This document shows positions 44,480 through 53,758 of a stretch of 64,000 nt of DNA, piece by piece. The translations under genes were made by a program, and so were the position numbers. The notes beneath the pieces were generated by a model. It did no database searches, was not told the origin of the DNA, and saw only the letters and a list, made by a program, of their open reading frames with translations. Within the stretch, counting starts at the first letter, position 1, and the number at the start of each line of letters is the position of its first letter. Source of the DNA: Terribacillus halophilus (GTDB lineage Bacteria > Bacillota > Bacilli > Bacillales > Amphibacillaceae); NCBI RefSeq assembly GCF_900101385.1, contig NZ_FMZB01000006.1:1-64000 (forward strand). The letters run 5' to 3'.

Positions 44480-45322
44480 ATGGGGAAATCCTTTTCTGTC
44501 CAGAAGGTATTGAATAATAATGTACTGATTGCCGAAAATGAGGAGACAAAAGAAGTTGTGCTGATCGGTAAAGGCGTCGGTTTCGGGAAAAAAGCAGGCA
44601 GCAGGCTGGAGGAGGGCGAATTTGAAAAGTTGTTTGTGCTTCAGGATGAAAAGGAGCAGAACAGCTACAAGCAGATGCTGGATCATATCGATGAAGAACT
44701 GGTTGCGGTGATGAATGATGTGATCCGTATGATTACAGAGCGGATGGAACAGCCGCTGAATGAGCATATCCACGTTGGATTGACAGATCATTTGGCTTTT
44801 GCGATGAAACGTCTGGAAGAAGGTTTGGGTATTAAGAACCCATTTGCAGTTGAAACAAAATTTATCTATCCGAAGGAATACAGCGTGGCAAGTGAGGCAG
44901 TTTCACTTTTGAATGAACGGCTCGGCATTCAGCTGCCCGAAAGTGAGATCGGTTTCATCGCCCTGCATATTCACAGTGCTTGCATCAACCAGCCTGTAGG
45001 AGAACTTAGTCAATATACGAGACTGATTGCACAGATGTTCCAAGTGATCGAGGGGAGTTTGGCTATTACAGTGGATCGGGAAAGCATAAATTATATAAGG
45101 CTTGTCCGTCATTTCCGTTTTGCGATCGACCGGATAAAACGGGGAGAGGAAGTTAGGGAGCCGGAAAAGATTATGAATCTATTGAAAACCGAATATCCGC
45201 TGTGCTATAATACGGCTTGGAAGTTAGTCAAAATATTACAACATACGTTAAAGCGTCCAGTACAAGAAGCAGAGGCAGTCTATCTCACTTTGCACTTGTA
45301 CCGTTTGACCAATAAATTATAA
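44480..45322 (+). CDS. glcT: PtsG operon antiterminator GlcT
   Basis: A 280-residue BglG-family antiterminator of the GlcT branch. Residues 1-60 are the RNA-binding domain (FSVQKVLNNNVLIAENEETK, VLIGKGVGFGKKAGSRL). PRD1 has His in HIHVGLTDHLAFAM and in IALHIHSACI; PRD2 has His in LVRHFRFAID and TLHLYRLTNKL. When glucose is present it should bind the RAT after its own gene (45336-45366) and allow read-through into ptsG; when glucose is absent EII-Glc phosphorylates and inactivates it. AAAGGAG precedes the ATG. It lies directly upstream of ptsG as in B. subtilis. Cytosolic. Confidence 0.92.
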   Translation: MGKSFSVQKVLNNNVLIAENEETKEVVLIGKGVGFGKKAGSRLEEGEFEKLFVLQDEKEQNSYKQMLDHIDEELVAVMNDVIRMITERMEQPLNEHIHVGLTDHLAFAMKRLEEGLGIKNPFAVETKFIYPKEYSVASEAVSLLNERLGIQLPESEIGFIALHIHSACINQPVGELSQYTRLIAQMFQVIEGSLAITVDRESINYIRLVRHFRFAIDRIKRGEEVREPEKIMNLLKTEYPLCYNTAWKLVKILQHTLKRPVQEAEAVYLTLHLYRLTNKL

Positions 45323-45335
45323 GGTGCATTGCATT

Positions 45336-45410
45336 TGTACGTGTAACTGATTTGATCAGGCATGAGGATAAAGGATGCGCAGAAAGAATTATATTCTTTT
45401 TGTGTTATTT
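45336..45410 (+). promoter_or_regulatory. GlcT-type RAT and terminator in ptsG leader
   Basis: The segment 45336-45366 (TGTACGTGTAACTGATT, then TGATCAGGCATGAG) closely resembles the ptsG RAT recognised by GlcT. Next is a 13-bp hairpin (45377-45389 with 45393-45405, including several G-U pairs) and a T-rich tract. The leader begins right after glcT; the promoter probably overlaps the end of glcT (for example TTGTAC and TATAAG near 45297-45321). Confidence 0.82.
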
Positions 45411-45481
45411 TCTTTATTTCTCGTGCTTTTTTATTGGCTGGATTGTAACCGTTACCATAATTTGTGATGGAGATGAATAGG

Positions 45482-47578
45482 ATGAAAAACGCTTTTGGAG
45501 TCTTGCAGAAAATTGGCCGGGCACTCATGCTTCCTGTGGCGATCCTTCCTGCTGCGGGTATTTTGCTCGCGTTGGGTGATGCGCTGCAGAACCCTGATTT
45601 GATAGGTAATATCGGATTCCTGAACAGTACTTGGATGCAGCTGATTGCTTCTGTCATGCAAAGTGCGGGGGATATCGTATTTGACAACTTGCCGCTGTTA
45701 TTTGCTGTCGGCGTTGCCATCGGGCTTGCTAATGGTGATGGCGTGGCAGGTATTGCTGCAATCATTGGTTATCTTATCATGAATGCAACGATGAGTGCGG
45801 TACTCATCGCTAATGGAAGCATCCCGGCTGATGCTGTAGAGCGGGCAGAATTCATTGCAGGAAATAATCCGGCTTATACATCGATGCTCGGGATACCGAC
45901 ACTCGCCACGGGTGTATTCGGCGGTATCATTGTCGGGGTGCTGGCAGCTATCATGTTCAATAAGTTTTATAAAATCGAATTGCCGCAGTATCTAGGTTTC
46001 TTCGCGGGTAAACGTTTTGTCCCGATTGTCACATCGCTTGCGGCTTTGGCTCTGGGTCTGATGATGCTCGTCGTCTGGCCGCCGATCCAAAATGCGCTGA
46101 ATAGCTTCTCTAATGGTCTGTTATCATCTAACATGACACTAACAGCTTTCATTTTCGGGGTCATCGAGCGAGCCTTGATTCCCTTTGGTTTGCATCATAT
46201 ATTCTATTCACCGTTCTGGTATGAGTTTTTCAGCTACACGAATACCGCTGGTGAATTGATCCGCGGCGATCAGCGTATTTTCATGGCACAAATCAGAGAT
46301 GGCGTTGAACTGACAGCAGGTACTTTCATGACTGGTAAATATCCGTTCATGATGTTCGGTTTGCCAGCTGCTGCTTTGGCTATTTATCACGAAGCAAGTC
46401 CGACTAGGAAAAAAGTCGTGGCAGGTCTGATGGGTTCAGCAGCATTGACGTCTTTCTTGACTGGTATAACCGAGCCGCTGGAGTTCTCCTTCCTGTTCGT
46501 AGCACCATTATTGTTTGCTGTACACTGTGTATTTGCTGGATTGTCCTTCATGACGATGCACATTCTGAACGTCAAAATCGGGATGACTTTTTCCGGAGGG
46601 TTCATTGATTTCTTCCTTTACGGAATCCTGCCGAACCGGACGGATTGGTGGCTGGTCATTCCGGTGGGATTGGCTATTGCAGTCATCTATTATCTTGGAT
46701 TTCGATTCGCTATCCGTAAATTCAACCTCATGACACCAGGCCGTGAAAAAGAGGTGGCAGAGGATGGAGATGGTAGAGGTGTACGGACAGGTCAATTATC
46801 TTATCATGTGCTGGAAGCAATGGGGGATAAAGAAAACATCAAGCATTTGGACGCTTGTATCACACGTCTGCGTGTGACAGTACATGATAAGAACAAGGTC
46901 GATAAAGATGCATTGAAAAAACTTGGCGCAGCAGGTGTCCTGGAAGTCGGCAATAATATGCAGGCTATCTTCGGGCCTATATCGGAGGGCCTGAAAGAAC
47001 AGATACAGGATATCATTCTTGGGAAGATGCCAACCCCGCAGGCAGAAGCTGCTCCAGCTGTAGAAGTTGGCAAGCAGATTGAAAATATCATGACGAATCC
47101 CTTTCAATATGACCCAAAAGCAAACGTCTTTGTCATCCCGATGACCGGAACGCTTCGTTACTTGGAGGATGTGCCTGATCATGTATTCTCGGAAAAGATG
47201 ATGGGGGATGGGTTTGCTATCGAGCCGACTGAAGGCACGGTTGTTTCTCCGGTGAATGGAAGAGTGATCAATGTCTTCCCGACCAAGCATGCGATTGGAT
47301 TACTGGCCGACAACGGTCGCGAAATACTGATCCATATCGGTTTGGAAACGGTGAATTTGAAAGGGGTAGGTTTTCATGTCTTCGTGAAAGAGGGAGATCG
47401 GGTTACTGCGGGTCAGAAGCTTGTAGAAGCCGAATTTTCTAGTATAAAGACGCAAGTTCCCTCCTTGATGACACCGATTGTATTCACGAATCTGGGGGCT
47501 GCCGAGAGAGTTATCTTCCAGGAAGGGGAGCAAGTAAAAGCAGAGCAGGATAACAAAGTAAACATTGAGGTGTTCTAA
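45482..47578 (+). CDS. ptsG: PTS glucose-specific permease EIICBA
   Basis: A 698-residue glucose PTS permease with domains C-B-A, nearly the length of B. subtilis PtsG (699). EIIC (1-400) begins FGVLQKIGRALMLPVAILPA; FGLHHIFYSPFWYEFFSYT and LTGITEPLEFSFLFVAPLLF are conserved. EIIB (about 435-520) has its active Cys in LDACITRLRVTVHDKN. EIIA (about 545-690) has its active His in VFPTKHAIGLLADNGREI with ILIHIGLETVNLKG. It imports and phosphorylates glucose using phospho-HPr and modifies GlcT. The start at 45482 has GGAGAT nine bases before it; earlier in-frame starts lack a site. No ptsHI genes follow, unlike B. subtilis. Confidence 0.94.
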   Translation: MKNAFGVLQKIGRALMLPVAILPAAGILLALGDALQNPDLIGNIGFLNSTWMQLIASVMQSAGDIVFDNLPLLFAVGVAIGLANGDGVAGIAAIIGYLIMNATMSAVLIANGSIPADAVERAEFIAGNNPAYTSMLGIPTLATGVFGGIIVGVLAAIMFNKFYKIELPQYLGFFAGKRFVPIVTSLAALALGLMMLVVWPPIQNALNSFSNGLLSSNMTLTAFIFGVIERALIPFGLHHIFYSPFWYEFFSYTNTAGELIRGDQRIFMAQIRDGVELTAGTFMTGKYPFMMFGLPAAALAIYHEASPTRKKVVAGLMGSAALTSFLTGITEPLEFSFLFVAPLLFAVHCVFAGLSFMTMHILNVKIGMTFSGGFIDFFLYGILPNRTDWWLVIPVGLAIAVIYYLGFRFAIRKFNLMTPGREKEVAEDGDGRGVRTGQLSYHVLEAMGDKENIKHLDACITRLRVTVHDKNKVDKDALKKLGAAGVLEVGNNMQAIFGPISEGLKEQIQDIILGKMPTPQAEAAPAVEVGKQIENIMTNPFQYDPKANVFVIPMTGTLRYLEDVPDHVFSEKMMGDGFAIEPTEGTVVSPVNGRVINVFPTKHAIGLLADNGREILIHIGLETVNLKGVGFHVFVKEGDRVTAGQKLVEAEFSSIKTQVPSLMTPIVFTNLGAAERVIFQEGEQVKAEQDNKVNIEVF

Positions 47579-47582
47579 GTAA

Positions 47583-47618
47583 AAACAGCTATAGCGTAAA
47601 TGCTATAGCTGTTTTTAT
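47583..47618. terminator. Bidirectional terminator after ptsG
   Basis: AAAAACAGCTATAGC and GCTATAGCTGTTTTT form a perfect long palindrome around GTAAAT. Confidence 0.92.
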
Positions 47619-47974
47619 TCGTTCAGATATGTTTTTTCGAGATAATCCTCTTTATTACCGTACACTTTGACGATATGCGATTCACCCCAGCTGCATAAGG
47701 AATCAAGAATTCCTCTCAAGCTCCAGCCATAGTCGCTCAGCTCATATTCGACACGCGGCGGCAGCTCATGGTATTGGATGCGAGTGATGATACCATCAGC
47801 TTCCAGCTCCCGGAGCTGCTGTGTGAGCATTTTTTGGGAGATATTCGGCATAAGCCGCTTCAATTCGCTTGTCCTTCTTTTACCGTGAGTCAGATGACAT
47901 AGAATGACAGTTTTCCATTTACCACCGATCACTTCCAGCGTTGCTTCCACGGAAATATTGTATTTTTTCTTCAA
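47615..47974 (-). CDS. ytcD: HxlR-family regulator, YtcD-like
   Basis: A 119-residue HxlR/DUF24 winged helix regulator. Signature: VEATLEVIGGKWKTVILCHL, RTSELKRLMPNISQKMLTQQ, LRELEADGIITRIQYHELPP and VEYELSDYGWSL. There is a Cys in the recognition-distal helix (ILCHL) but not the N-terminal redox Cys of YodB or HypR. It is divergent from the ytbD-ytbE-like operon, the same arrangement as in B. subtilis, and GTAC-type inverted repeats lie between. It probably represses that operon and releases it in response to an electrophile or drug. Confidence 0.88.
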   Translation of the reverse strand: MKKKYNISVEATLEVIGGKWKTVILCHLTHGKRRTSELKRLMPNISQKMLTQQLRELEADGIITRIQYHELPPRVEYELSDYGWSLRGILDSLCSWGESHIVKVYGNKEDYLEKTYLNE

Positions 47975-47989
47975 GCTGATTCCTCCTTG

Positions 47990-48011
47990 ATAGGTACTGA
48001 AAGGTGCCTAT
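47990..48011. promoter_or_regulatory. HxlR-type operator between ytcD and ytbDE
   Basis: ATAGGTAC (47990-47997) and GTGCCTAT (48004-48011) form an inverted repeat with one G-U type change and a 6-base spacer. A second GTAC-rich stretch, GTACGTAC with a downstream GTAC (about 48027-48050), overlaps the likely ytbD -35 (TTCAAG, 17 bases, TAATAA). Confidence 0.6.
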
Positions 48012-48110
48012 AGCACAAAAAAGTACGTACTGTTCAAGCTGTACCCCATACGACATAATAACATTACTCCAGCAGAAGCGGGAGATAAAAAACCGGAAAG
48101 GAAACGTAGT

Positions 48111-49310
48111 ATGAAAGGAAAACAAACCTTTGCTTTGATTGCTTTGGCTATTACTGCTTTTGCGATCGGCACGACAGAATTCATCAGTGTGGGTCTGTTG
48201 CCGCTGATTGCGGATGACTTTCAATCATCAGTGCAGGCGGCCGGACTTACCGTATCCCTATATGCCATCGGGGTCGTGGTCGGTGCGCCGATCCTGACAC
48301 CGATGCTTTCCAGGATACCGAAAAAGAAGCTACTTCTTTTGGTCATGCTTGTCTTTTTGATAGGTAATAGTATAGCCGCTGCCGCTCCGAGTATGTCCAT
48401 TTTACTCATGGCGCGTTTTATATCAGCTTTGGCGCATGGTGTCTTCATGTCGATCGGTTCGACAATCGCTGCCAGTCTGGTTCCGCCCGATAAGCGAGCT
48501 GGAGCCATCAGCATCATGTTCACAGGACTAACAGTTGCGACCATCACTGGCGTTCCATTCGGCACGTTCATCGGGCAGCAGCTCGATTGGCGACTGGCAT
48601 TTTTATTTATTGTAGTGATCGGGCTTCTCGCTTGTTTGGCTAATTTGGCGCTGCTGCCGAATACCCTTCCCAAAGGTGTGAAAGTTCATCTGAAAGATCA
48701 AGGAAGCCTTTTGCGATCGGTGCCTATCCTGCTTGTTCTTATTATCACGGCGCTTGGCTACGGCGGTACATTCGTCGTCTTTACGTATTTATCACCATTG
48801 CTCCAGCATATAAGCGGATTCCAGCCAGAGACCGTGACGTGGCTGTTGCTTGTGTACGGAATAGCAGTTGCTATCGGAAATATTGCTGGAGGCAAGCTTG
48901 CCAATAAACGGCCCGTCCATGCGTTATTTTATATGTTTGCCATCCAAGCAATCGTACTTGCAGCACTGTACATTACTTTGCCTGTCAAATGGCTTGGGCT
49001 GGTCTTTATTTTGCTGATGGGATTATTCGCTTTCATGAATGTGCCAGGTTTGCAGTCCTATGTCGTCGTGCTGGCAGAGCGGCTTGTACCGCAGGCCGTC
49101 GATGTTGCATCTGCTTGGAATATCGCTGCTTTCAATGCAGGGATTGCCCTCGGTTCTTATTTGGGTGGAATGATCTCAGATCAATTCGATCTCCTCCATA
49201 CAAGCTGGGTGGCAGCAATCATGGTTGGTACAGCAGCTGTTTTAACAGCTATTTCGAGAAAACTTGAAAACAAAGGAGAAGTATATCGTGAAATCAGTAA
49301 AGCTCAATAA
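48111..49310 (+). CDS. ytbD: MFS exporter, YtbD-like
   Basis: A 399-residue DHA1-type major facilitator with 12 predicted helices. Start KGKQTFALIALAITAFAIGT then TEFISVGLLPLIADD, the signature of the sugar/purine-efflux branch; ALAHGVFMSIGSTIAASLVP and GAISIMFTGLTVATITGVPF (motif C region) follow. It resembles B. subtilis YtbD. It is the first gene of an operon with the aldo/keto reductase gene, whose start lies 23 bases inside its 3' end, and is divergent from the HxlR gene. It likely exports a toxic compound. Substrate unknown. Confidence 0.86.
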   Translation: MKGKQTFALIALAITAFAIGTTEFISVGLLPLIADDFQSSVQAAGLTVSLYAIGVVVGAPILTPMLSRIPKKKLLLLVMLVFLIGNSIAAAAPSMSILLMARFISALAHGVFMSIGSTIAASLVPPDKRAGAISIMFTGLTVATITGVPFGTFIGQQLDWRLAFLFIVVIGLLACLANLALLPNTLPKGVKVHLKDQGSLLRSVPILLVLIITALGYGGTFVVFTYLSPLLQHISGFQPETVTWLLLVYGIAVAIGNIAGGKLANKRPVHALFYMFAIQAIVLAALYITLPVKWLGLVFILLMGLFAFMNVPGLQSYVVVLAERLVPQAVDVASAWNIAAFNAGIALGSYLGGMISDQFDLLHTSWVAAIMVGTAAVLTAISRKLENKGEVYREISKAQ

Positions 49311-50115
49311 TGGCATATCGATGCCGATGTTAGGTTACGGCGTTTTTCGTGTGGAAGATGGAAAGGAACTGGCTGATAAAGTTTATTTCGCTATCGAACA
49401 AGGCTATCGCAGCATTGATACAGCGGCCATTTATGGTAATGAAGCAAGTGTGGGGGAAGGGATCAACCGGGCCATAGAAGCAGGCGTGGTGAAAAGGGAA
49501 GAGTTGTTCGTCACCTCCAAAGTGTGGAATGCAGGTCTGACGTTTGAACAGACGAAAGCAGCCTATGCAGAAAGTTTGGAAAAGATGCAGCTGGACTATT
49601 TGGATCTCTATTTGATCCACTGGCCAGGAAAAGATAGGTTCAAAGAGCCATATCGAGCACTGGAGGAACTTTACAAAGACGAGAAAGTGAAGGGCATCGG
49701 CGTCAGCAACTTCCAAGTGCATCACCTGGAAGAACTGCTAAGTACAGCATCTATCGTGCCTGCAGTCAATCAGGTAGAATTCCATCCGCGTTTGATCCAA
49801 GAAGAACTCCGAGTGTATACGGATAGGAAGGGAATACTTTTGGAAGCATGGTCTCCGCTTATGAATGGGGAACTCCTTGCACATCCCTTGCTGCAAGAGC
49901 TATCCAGCAAATACGGTAAGTCTTTGGCACAAATCGTTCTTCGCTGGGATATCGAGCATGGTGTCATCACGATTCCTAAGTCCATGACAGATTCAAGAAT
50001 CATCGAAAACAAAGACATCTTCGATTTTGAGATTGAGCCAGCGGATATGGAGCGCTTGGACCAATTGGATGACGGTACGCGAAGCGGACCGCATCCGGAT
50101 GAATTTGATTTTTGA
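49288..50115 (+). CDS. ytbE: Aldo/keto reductase, YtbE-like
   Basis: A 275-residue NADPH-dependent aldo/keto reductase (TIM barrel). Catalytic residues: Asp and Tyr in GYRSIDTAAIYGNEASVG, Lys in LFVTSKVWNAG, His in LDLYLIHWPGKD; IGVSNFQVHHLEELL and IPKSMTDSRIIENKDIFDFE (NADPH phosphate site) follow. GTG at 49288 is chosen because AAAGGAG is about eight bases upstream; the ATG at 49264 has none. It overlaps ytbD by 23 bases. B. subtilis YtbE reduces a range of aldehydes. With an HxlR regulator and an exporter, it fits an electrophile-detoxification unit. Confidence 0.9.
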   Translation: MKSVKLNNGISMPMLGYGVFRVEDGKELADKVYFAIEQGYRSIDTAAIYGNEASVGEGINRAIEAGVVKREELFVTSKVWNAGLTFEQTKAAYAESLEKMQLDYLDLYLIHWPGKDRFKEPYRALEELYKDEKVKGIGVSNFQVHHLEELLSTASIVPAVNQVEFHPRLIQEELRVYTDRKGILLEAWSPLMNGELLAHPLLQELSSKYGKSLAQIVLRWDIEHGVITIPKSMTDSRIIENKDIFDFEIEPADMERLDQLDDGTRSGPHPDEFDF

Positions 50116-50123
50116 TCAAAACA

Positions 50124-50158
50124 AAGGCAGCTGTCGTCTCCAGACAGCTGCCTTCGTT
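50124..50158. terminator. Bidirectional terminator after ytbE
   Basis: AAGGCAGCTGTC and GACAGCTGCCTT form a perfect 12-bp stem. It separates ytbE from the convergent large membrane protein gene. Confidence 0.85.
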
Positions 50159-53100
50159 TATTTATATTGTTTGAACCATTGTTTCCATCTGGACTTGCCG
50201 GCTTTCAGCAAGGATTCAGTGGTTTTGTCGTGCTTCTGTTTCTGGTATTCCATGTAGCTCGCTGAAGCGATTAGCAATAAGCCGGCCCCGATGAGGTAAA
50301 GCCACCACGGCGCACTGCCCCAAAGCATGCGCGTGTTGAAGAATAAATTGAATACAACGGTGATTGTCCCAGTCAGGAAGTATGCACGATATTTTCGTAA
50401 AAATCCGATGACCGCTGCTGCCAGGGAAAGGCTGCCAAGGGACAGTGCATCATAAATCGTCATGGTAGACAATCCATCTATCACCAGTACGCCAAAGCCG
50501 ATGGATAGCAAAATCAGCTCAATATGCGGCGTTACTTCAGGATCGTAAAAGAACAACCGCAAAATGATCAGGACGAGCAAGGCAACCGGAACGACGTGTA
50601 ACTCTGCCGATAAATACGGACTGATATCTGCAATCTGCAGAGCAAGCAGATAAGGATACAGACAGGATATAATGGCAGCCAACCGGACATAACGCTTTTC
50701 GGCTGCAGGTGCCGTGTACATGCTGATTGCGAACAACAATGCCGGGATCGTCAAACCAAACAGTGTATCCGCCAAGCCGGATTCGTAGGCGTTGACACCG
50801 GCCAGACTCCCGATGAGTGCATACACGATGGCTGAGATCCGGTAAACATCCACTCTGTTCCAAACAGGGTGCTTTTCTGCTTTGGCAACAAAAGATTGGT
50901 AGTTGCTGAAGCTGGTAACAGCCAAAGCTATTGCGCCTGCGAGCAGTAAGTAAGCTGTCCGGGCTTCCTCGCCGATTGTTCCATACAAAAGAATAATAGC
51001 TAAAAGCAGGAACAAGGTGCTGGAAGAAACGAGGTCCAGCTGCCACTTATACTGCTGATAAACTGCGATAATCCCGACAATGATGGATAATAAAATGATC
51101 TGCCAAGAGAACGAAACAGTGAGTTCGGCTAGAGCGAACAGCAGCATCATATTATAAACTGCCAGAAGGCTGAAGCGCAGGAAATCACGCCACACAGGCA
51201 GCAATGCATAAACACTGGCTGTGCAGATTGCTGTCAATGCCATAGATAACGTCATCAGATGCGTCAAATTCGTGTACTGATACAGATGCGTGGTTGCCAG
51301 GATGAAGACCATGAAAATACTGACATTGGCAAAGATGAACCTTTCTGCCATTCTCTTTGTCTGATGTGCTGAAAAAACGAACTGGGCGAGCGGCAGGAAA
51401 AGCCAGGCCGGCGGAACCAGATCGATACTTTGCGCGAAGAACACCCACATGATGGCGAATGCAGCGACAGCATGACTGCACCAGAAGAAATAAACGGCGC
51501 CAATCGGAATTCTTCTCTGCATGAAGAGGCTTCCAGCGAACAAAAGCACAGCGCATGCTATTAGATAGGCTGCCGTTGCATTCGGACCTTCGATTCCAAC
51601 TAAATCCTGCAAAGAGGCATACGACACGATGATGGAACCAAGCAGAGCAGCCCACAGTGGATGCTTGCGGAATATAGTGAGTGCAATGAACTGGATCCCT
51701 ACATTGATGAGTGTGACCAAAGTGACGGTTACAGCAGGCAGATTCCAGGATAAGATGGCCAGTAAAGCTGCCAAGCTTTGCAAAATCTGGCCAGTTAGAA
51801 AGAACGACAAAAACATAGGTTGATATTGGTATTTACGGCTTAGGAAGGCAATGCCCAAAGCTACGATAGCGATCAACGTTGCGTGCCCGGGAATCCCGAA
51901 TTGCTGTTGATAAAATTCATTTTCAGCATATAAGCGGTAACCGCCAAGATACAAGGCAGCAATCAAACTGACAGGTGTAATGATCTTACTGATGAGCACG
52001 ATTTCTGTATTTTCTTTGCGGTAGCAGAAAAAGCCAGCTGCGGCCACCAATAAGAGAAGGTAGCTATTTGCCTCATACAGACTGTAATGATGATTCACAA
52101 AGAATAGAGGAATCACCAAGCCGACTGCAACCCAGTTGATCGTTTTTTGGAATGACCTCAAAAAAGTCTTTCCCGGCCAAATATAACAGTATGCCAACCC
52201 GATGAAAGCCAAGGTTGCAAAGGTGCCAGTATACAGCCAAGTCGGTGCATCGATCATATAAAGCAGCCAGTAAAAGACTACTAGAATCAGCCCGACACTT
52301 GGATAGCTGTAATAGACATTGCGGGACGCTGCCGTCCAAACCGTATATTGGACAAGCAGGAATAAGATTCCGATCAAGTACGCCCAGTCGAACACAAAAT
52401 AATAGATAAGACTTGTGAAAATAAGAAAAATAAATCCGTTAATAGCATGAATCAAGCATTCATAGACTATTTGCAACCACCTTGGCATATTCCATGTCAG
52501 CAAGACTAAAATGAAACCTACGGACAGGAATTGACCCAGGAACATGTTGAAAAAAGAATCGAACTCCAGTAGCAGCAAGATGCCTGAAATCAACGTAAAA
52601 GCCATGAAGCCGAAATGGTAAAGTCTGCTGAAATTCTTGGCAGCCAAAATCAATGCGTTGATTCCGATCAACAGCACAGTAAGATCATAAGTAATGGCGC
52701 TGCTCATGAGAATGATGGTGATGACGGCTTCCGTGCCAAGCTTCATCTGCAAATAGTAGGGCCAGTATCGCTTTAAAGCCTGCAAATTAAGTGATTTGCG
52801 AATCGTTCGCTCGAATAGAAGCAGCAGGAAATTGGCCAGCTGTAAACAAAATAAGAAGGCGCTATACGTAGTCGTCATATACAACAATGCAGAGATCAGT
52901 GTGGTCGATAAACCGACATAAGTCACCCAAATGAATGCTTTGGACCCTGTACGTGCTGCCACGGAATAGTACAAGGCAGTACATCCCAATGCCGCTATGG
53001 TGCCAATCAAGGCCGCTCCATCACCACCGAAGGACAAATAGCTGCCGAACAGCTGATAATAAGAAGCAGAGAAAATCACGATTGGTACGAACAAGGCTGC

Positions 53101-53601
53101 CAGCATCAAAAAGGCAAAAGCAGTCTGCGGTATGGCAACTTTATAGCTGATATAACTCAAGCCGGCGAAAAGGAAAGGAATCAAACTGATTAACAGCACT
53201 TTTCCTAAAGAAGAAAAGTTCCCCCAATTGGAAGTTCCAAGATACAATCCGCCGAAGAAAAGCATGATGATTCCGAGAACAAGTATGATTGTCAGATTGC
53301 GTTCCCGGATTTGTTCGGGAGTCTTTTGTTTTTTCTGCTTTTGGTGAGAGTATGCGTTTTTGGCCATAGCAGGTTTTCGTGAAGCTTGCATATGCTCTAT
53401 GGCTGCAGCTGTTTGCGGCACAGGAGATGCTGCTTTTTTAATCTGTGTCTCCCTGCGTTTGGAGGCATCACCAACCAGTTTTGTCCGGTAACCGGTCAAA
53501 ACACTTGTGTATGCTTCGTCAGATATGTAGCCTTGCGCAAATAAATCCTGAAGCTTTCGTTCAAAGAGATCCTCGGATTTATTGGGAGGCATATTAGCCA
53601 T
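50158..53601 (-). CDS. Very large polytopic membrane protein, function unknown
   Basis: A 1147-residue protein. The first 110 residues are soluble (KSEDLFERKLQDLFAQGYIS, DEAYTSVLTGYRTKL, then a Lys/Gln-rich linker KQKKQKTPEQIRERNLT). The rest, about 1030 residues, is almost entirely hydrophobic with some 30-35 membrane helices separated by very short loops, and ends in a basic tail (KAGKSRWKQWFKQYK). I recognise no catalytic or transport motif; the plan (short N-terminal helical domain plus many uniform helices) resembles the DUF2157/DUF2339-like giant membrane proteins. GGGGTGA precedes the ATG at 53601; the frame is open to 53637 without a better start. It is a single gene, divergent from fabI. 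Confidence 0.7.
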   Translation of the reverse strand: MANMPPNKSEDLFERKLQDLFAQGYISDEAYTSVLTGYRTKLVGDASKRRETQIKKAASPVPQTAAAIEHMQASRKPAMAKNAYSHQKQKKQKTPEQIRERNLTIILVLGIIMLFFGGLYLGTSNWGNFSSLGKVLLISLIPFLFAGLSYISYKVAIPQTAFAFLMLAALFVPIVIFSASYYQLFGSYLSFGGDGAALIGTIAALGCTALYYSVAARTGSKAFIWVTYVGLSTTLISALLYMTTTYSAFLFCLQLANFLLLLFERTIRKSLNLQALKRYWPYYLQMKLGTEAVITIILMSSAITYDLTVLLIGINALILAAKNFSRLYHFGFMAFTLISGILLLLEFDSFFNMFLGQFLSVGFILVLLTWNMPRWLQIVYECLIHAINGFIFLIFTSLIYYFVFDWAYLIGILFLLVQYTVWTAASRNVYYSYPSVGLILVVFYWLLYMIDAPTWLYTGTFATLAFIGLAYCYIWPGKTFLRSFQKTINWVAVGLVIPLFFVNHHYSLYEANSYLLLLVAAAGFFCYRKENTEIVLISKIITPVSLIAALYLGGYRLYAENEFYQQQFGIPGHATLIAIVALGIAFLSRKYQYQPMFLSFFLTGQILQSLAALLAILSWNLPAVTVTLVTLINVGIQFIALTIFRKHPLWAALLGSIIVSYASLQDLVGIEGPNATAAYLIACAVLLFAGSLFMQRRIPIGAVYFFWCSHAVAAFAIMWVFFAQSIDLVPPAWLFLPLAQFVFSAHQTKRMAERFIFANVSIFMVFILATTHLYQYTNLTHLMTLSMALTAICTASVYALLPVWRDFLRFSLLAVYNMMLLFALAELTVSFSWQIILLSIIVGIIAVYQQYKWQLDLVSSSTLFLLLAIILLYGTIGEEARTAYLLLAGAIALAVTSFSNYQSFVAKAEKHPVWNRVDVYRISAIVYALIGSLAGVNAYESGLADTLFGLTIPALLFAISMYTAPAAEKRYVRLAAIISCLYPYLLALQIADISPYLSAELHVVPVALLVLIILRLFFYDPEVTPHIELILLSIGFGVLVIDGLSTMTIYDALSLGSLSLAAAVIGFLRKYRAYFLTGTITVVFNLFFNTRMLWGSAPWWLYLIGAGLLLIASASYMEYQKQKHDKTTESLLKAGKSRWKQWFKQYK

Positions 53602-53758
53602 CATTTCACCCCGCGTTGGATTGGTTTTTATTTCCACAGTCCATTATATAGAAGTGTGACTTGTCTGAAAAGACGTGTCATTCCTTTCATTCCGGTTTTC
53701 TGTTATGATAGGCGGTAGAAAACGTGAACGAATCTGTTCATATAGAAGGAGAATGGAT

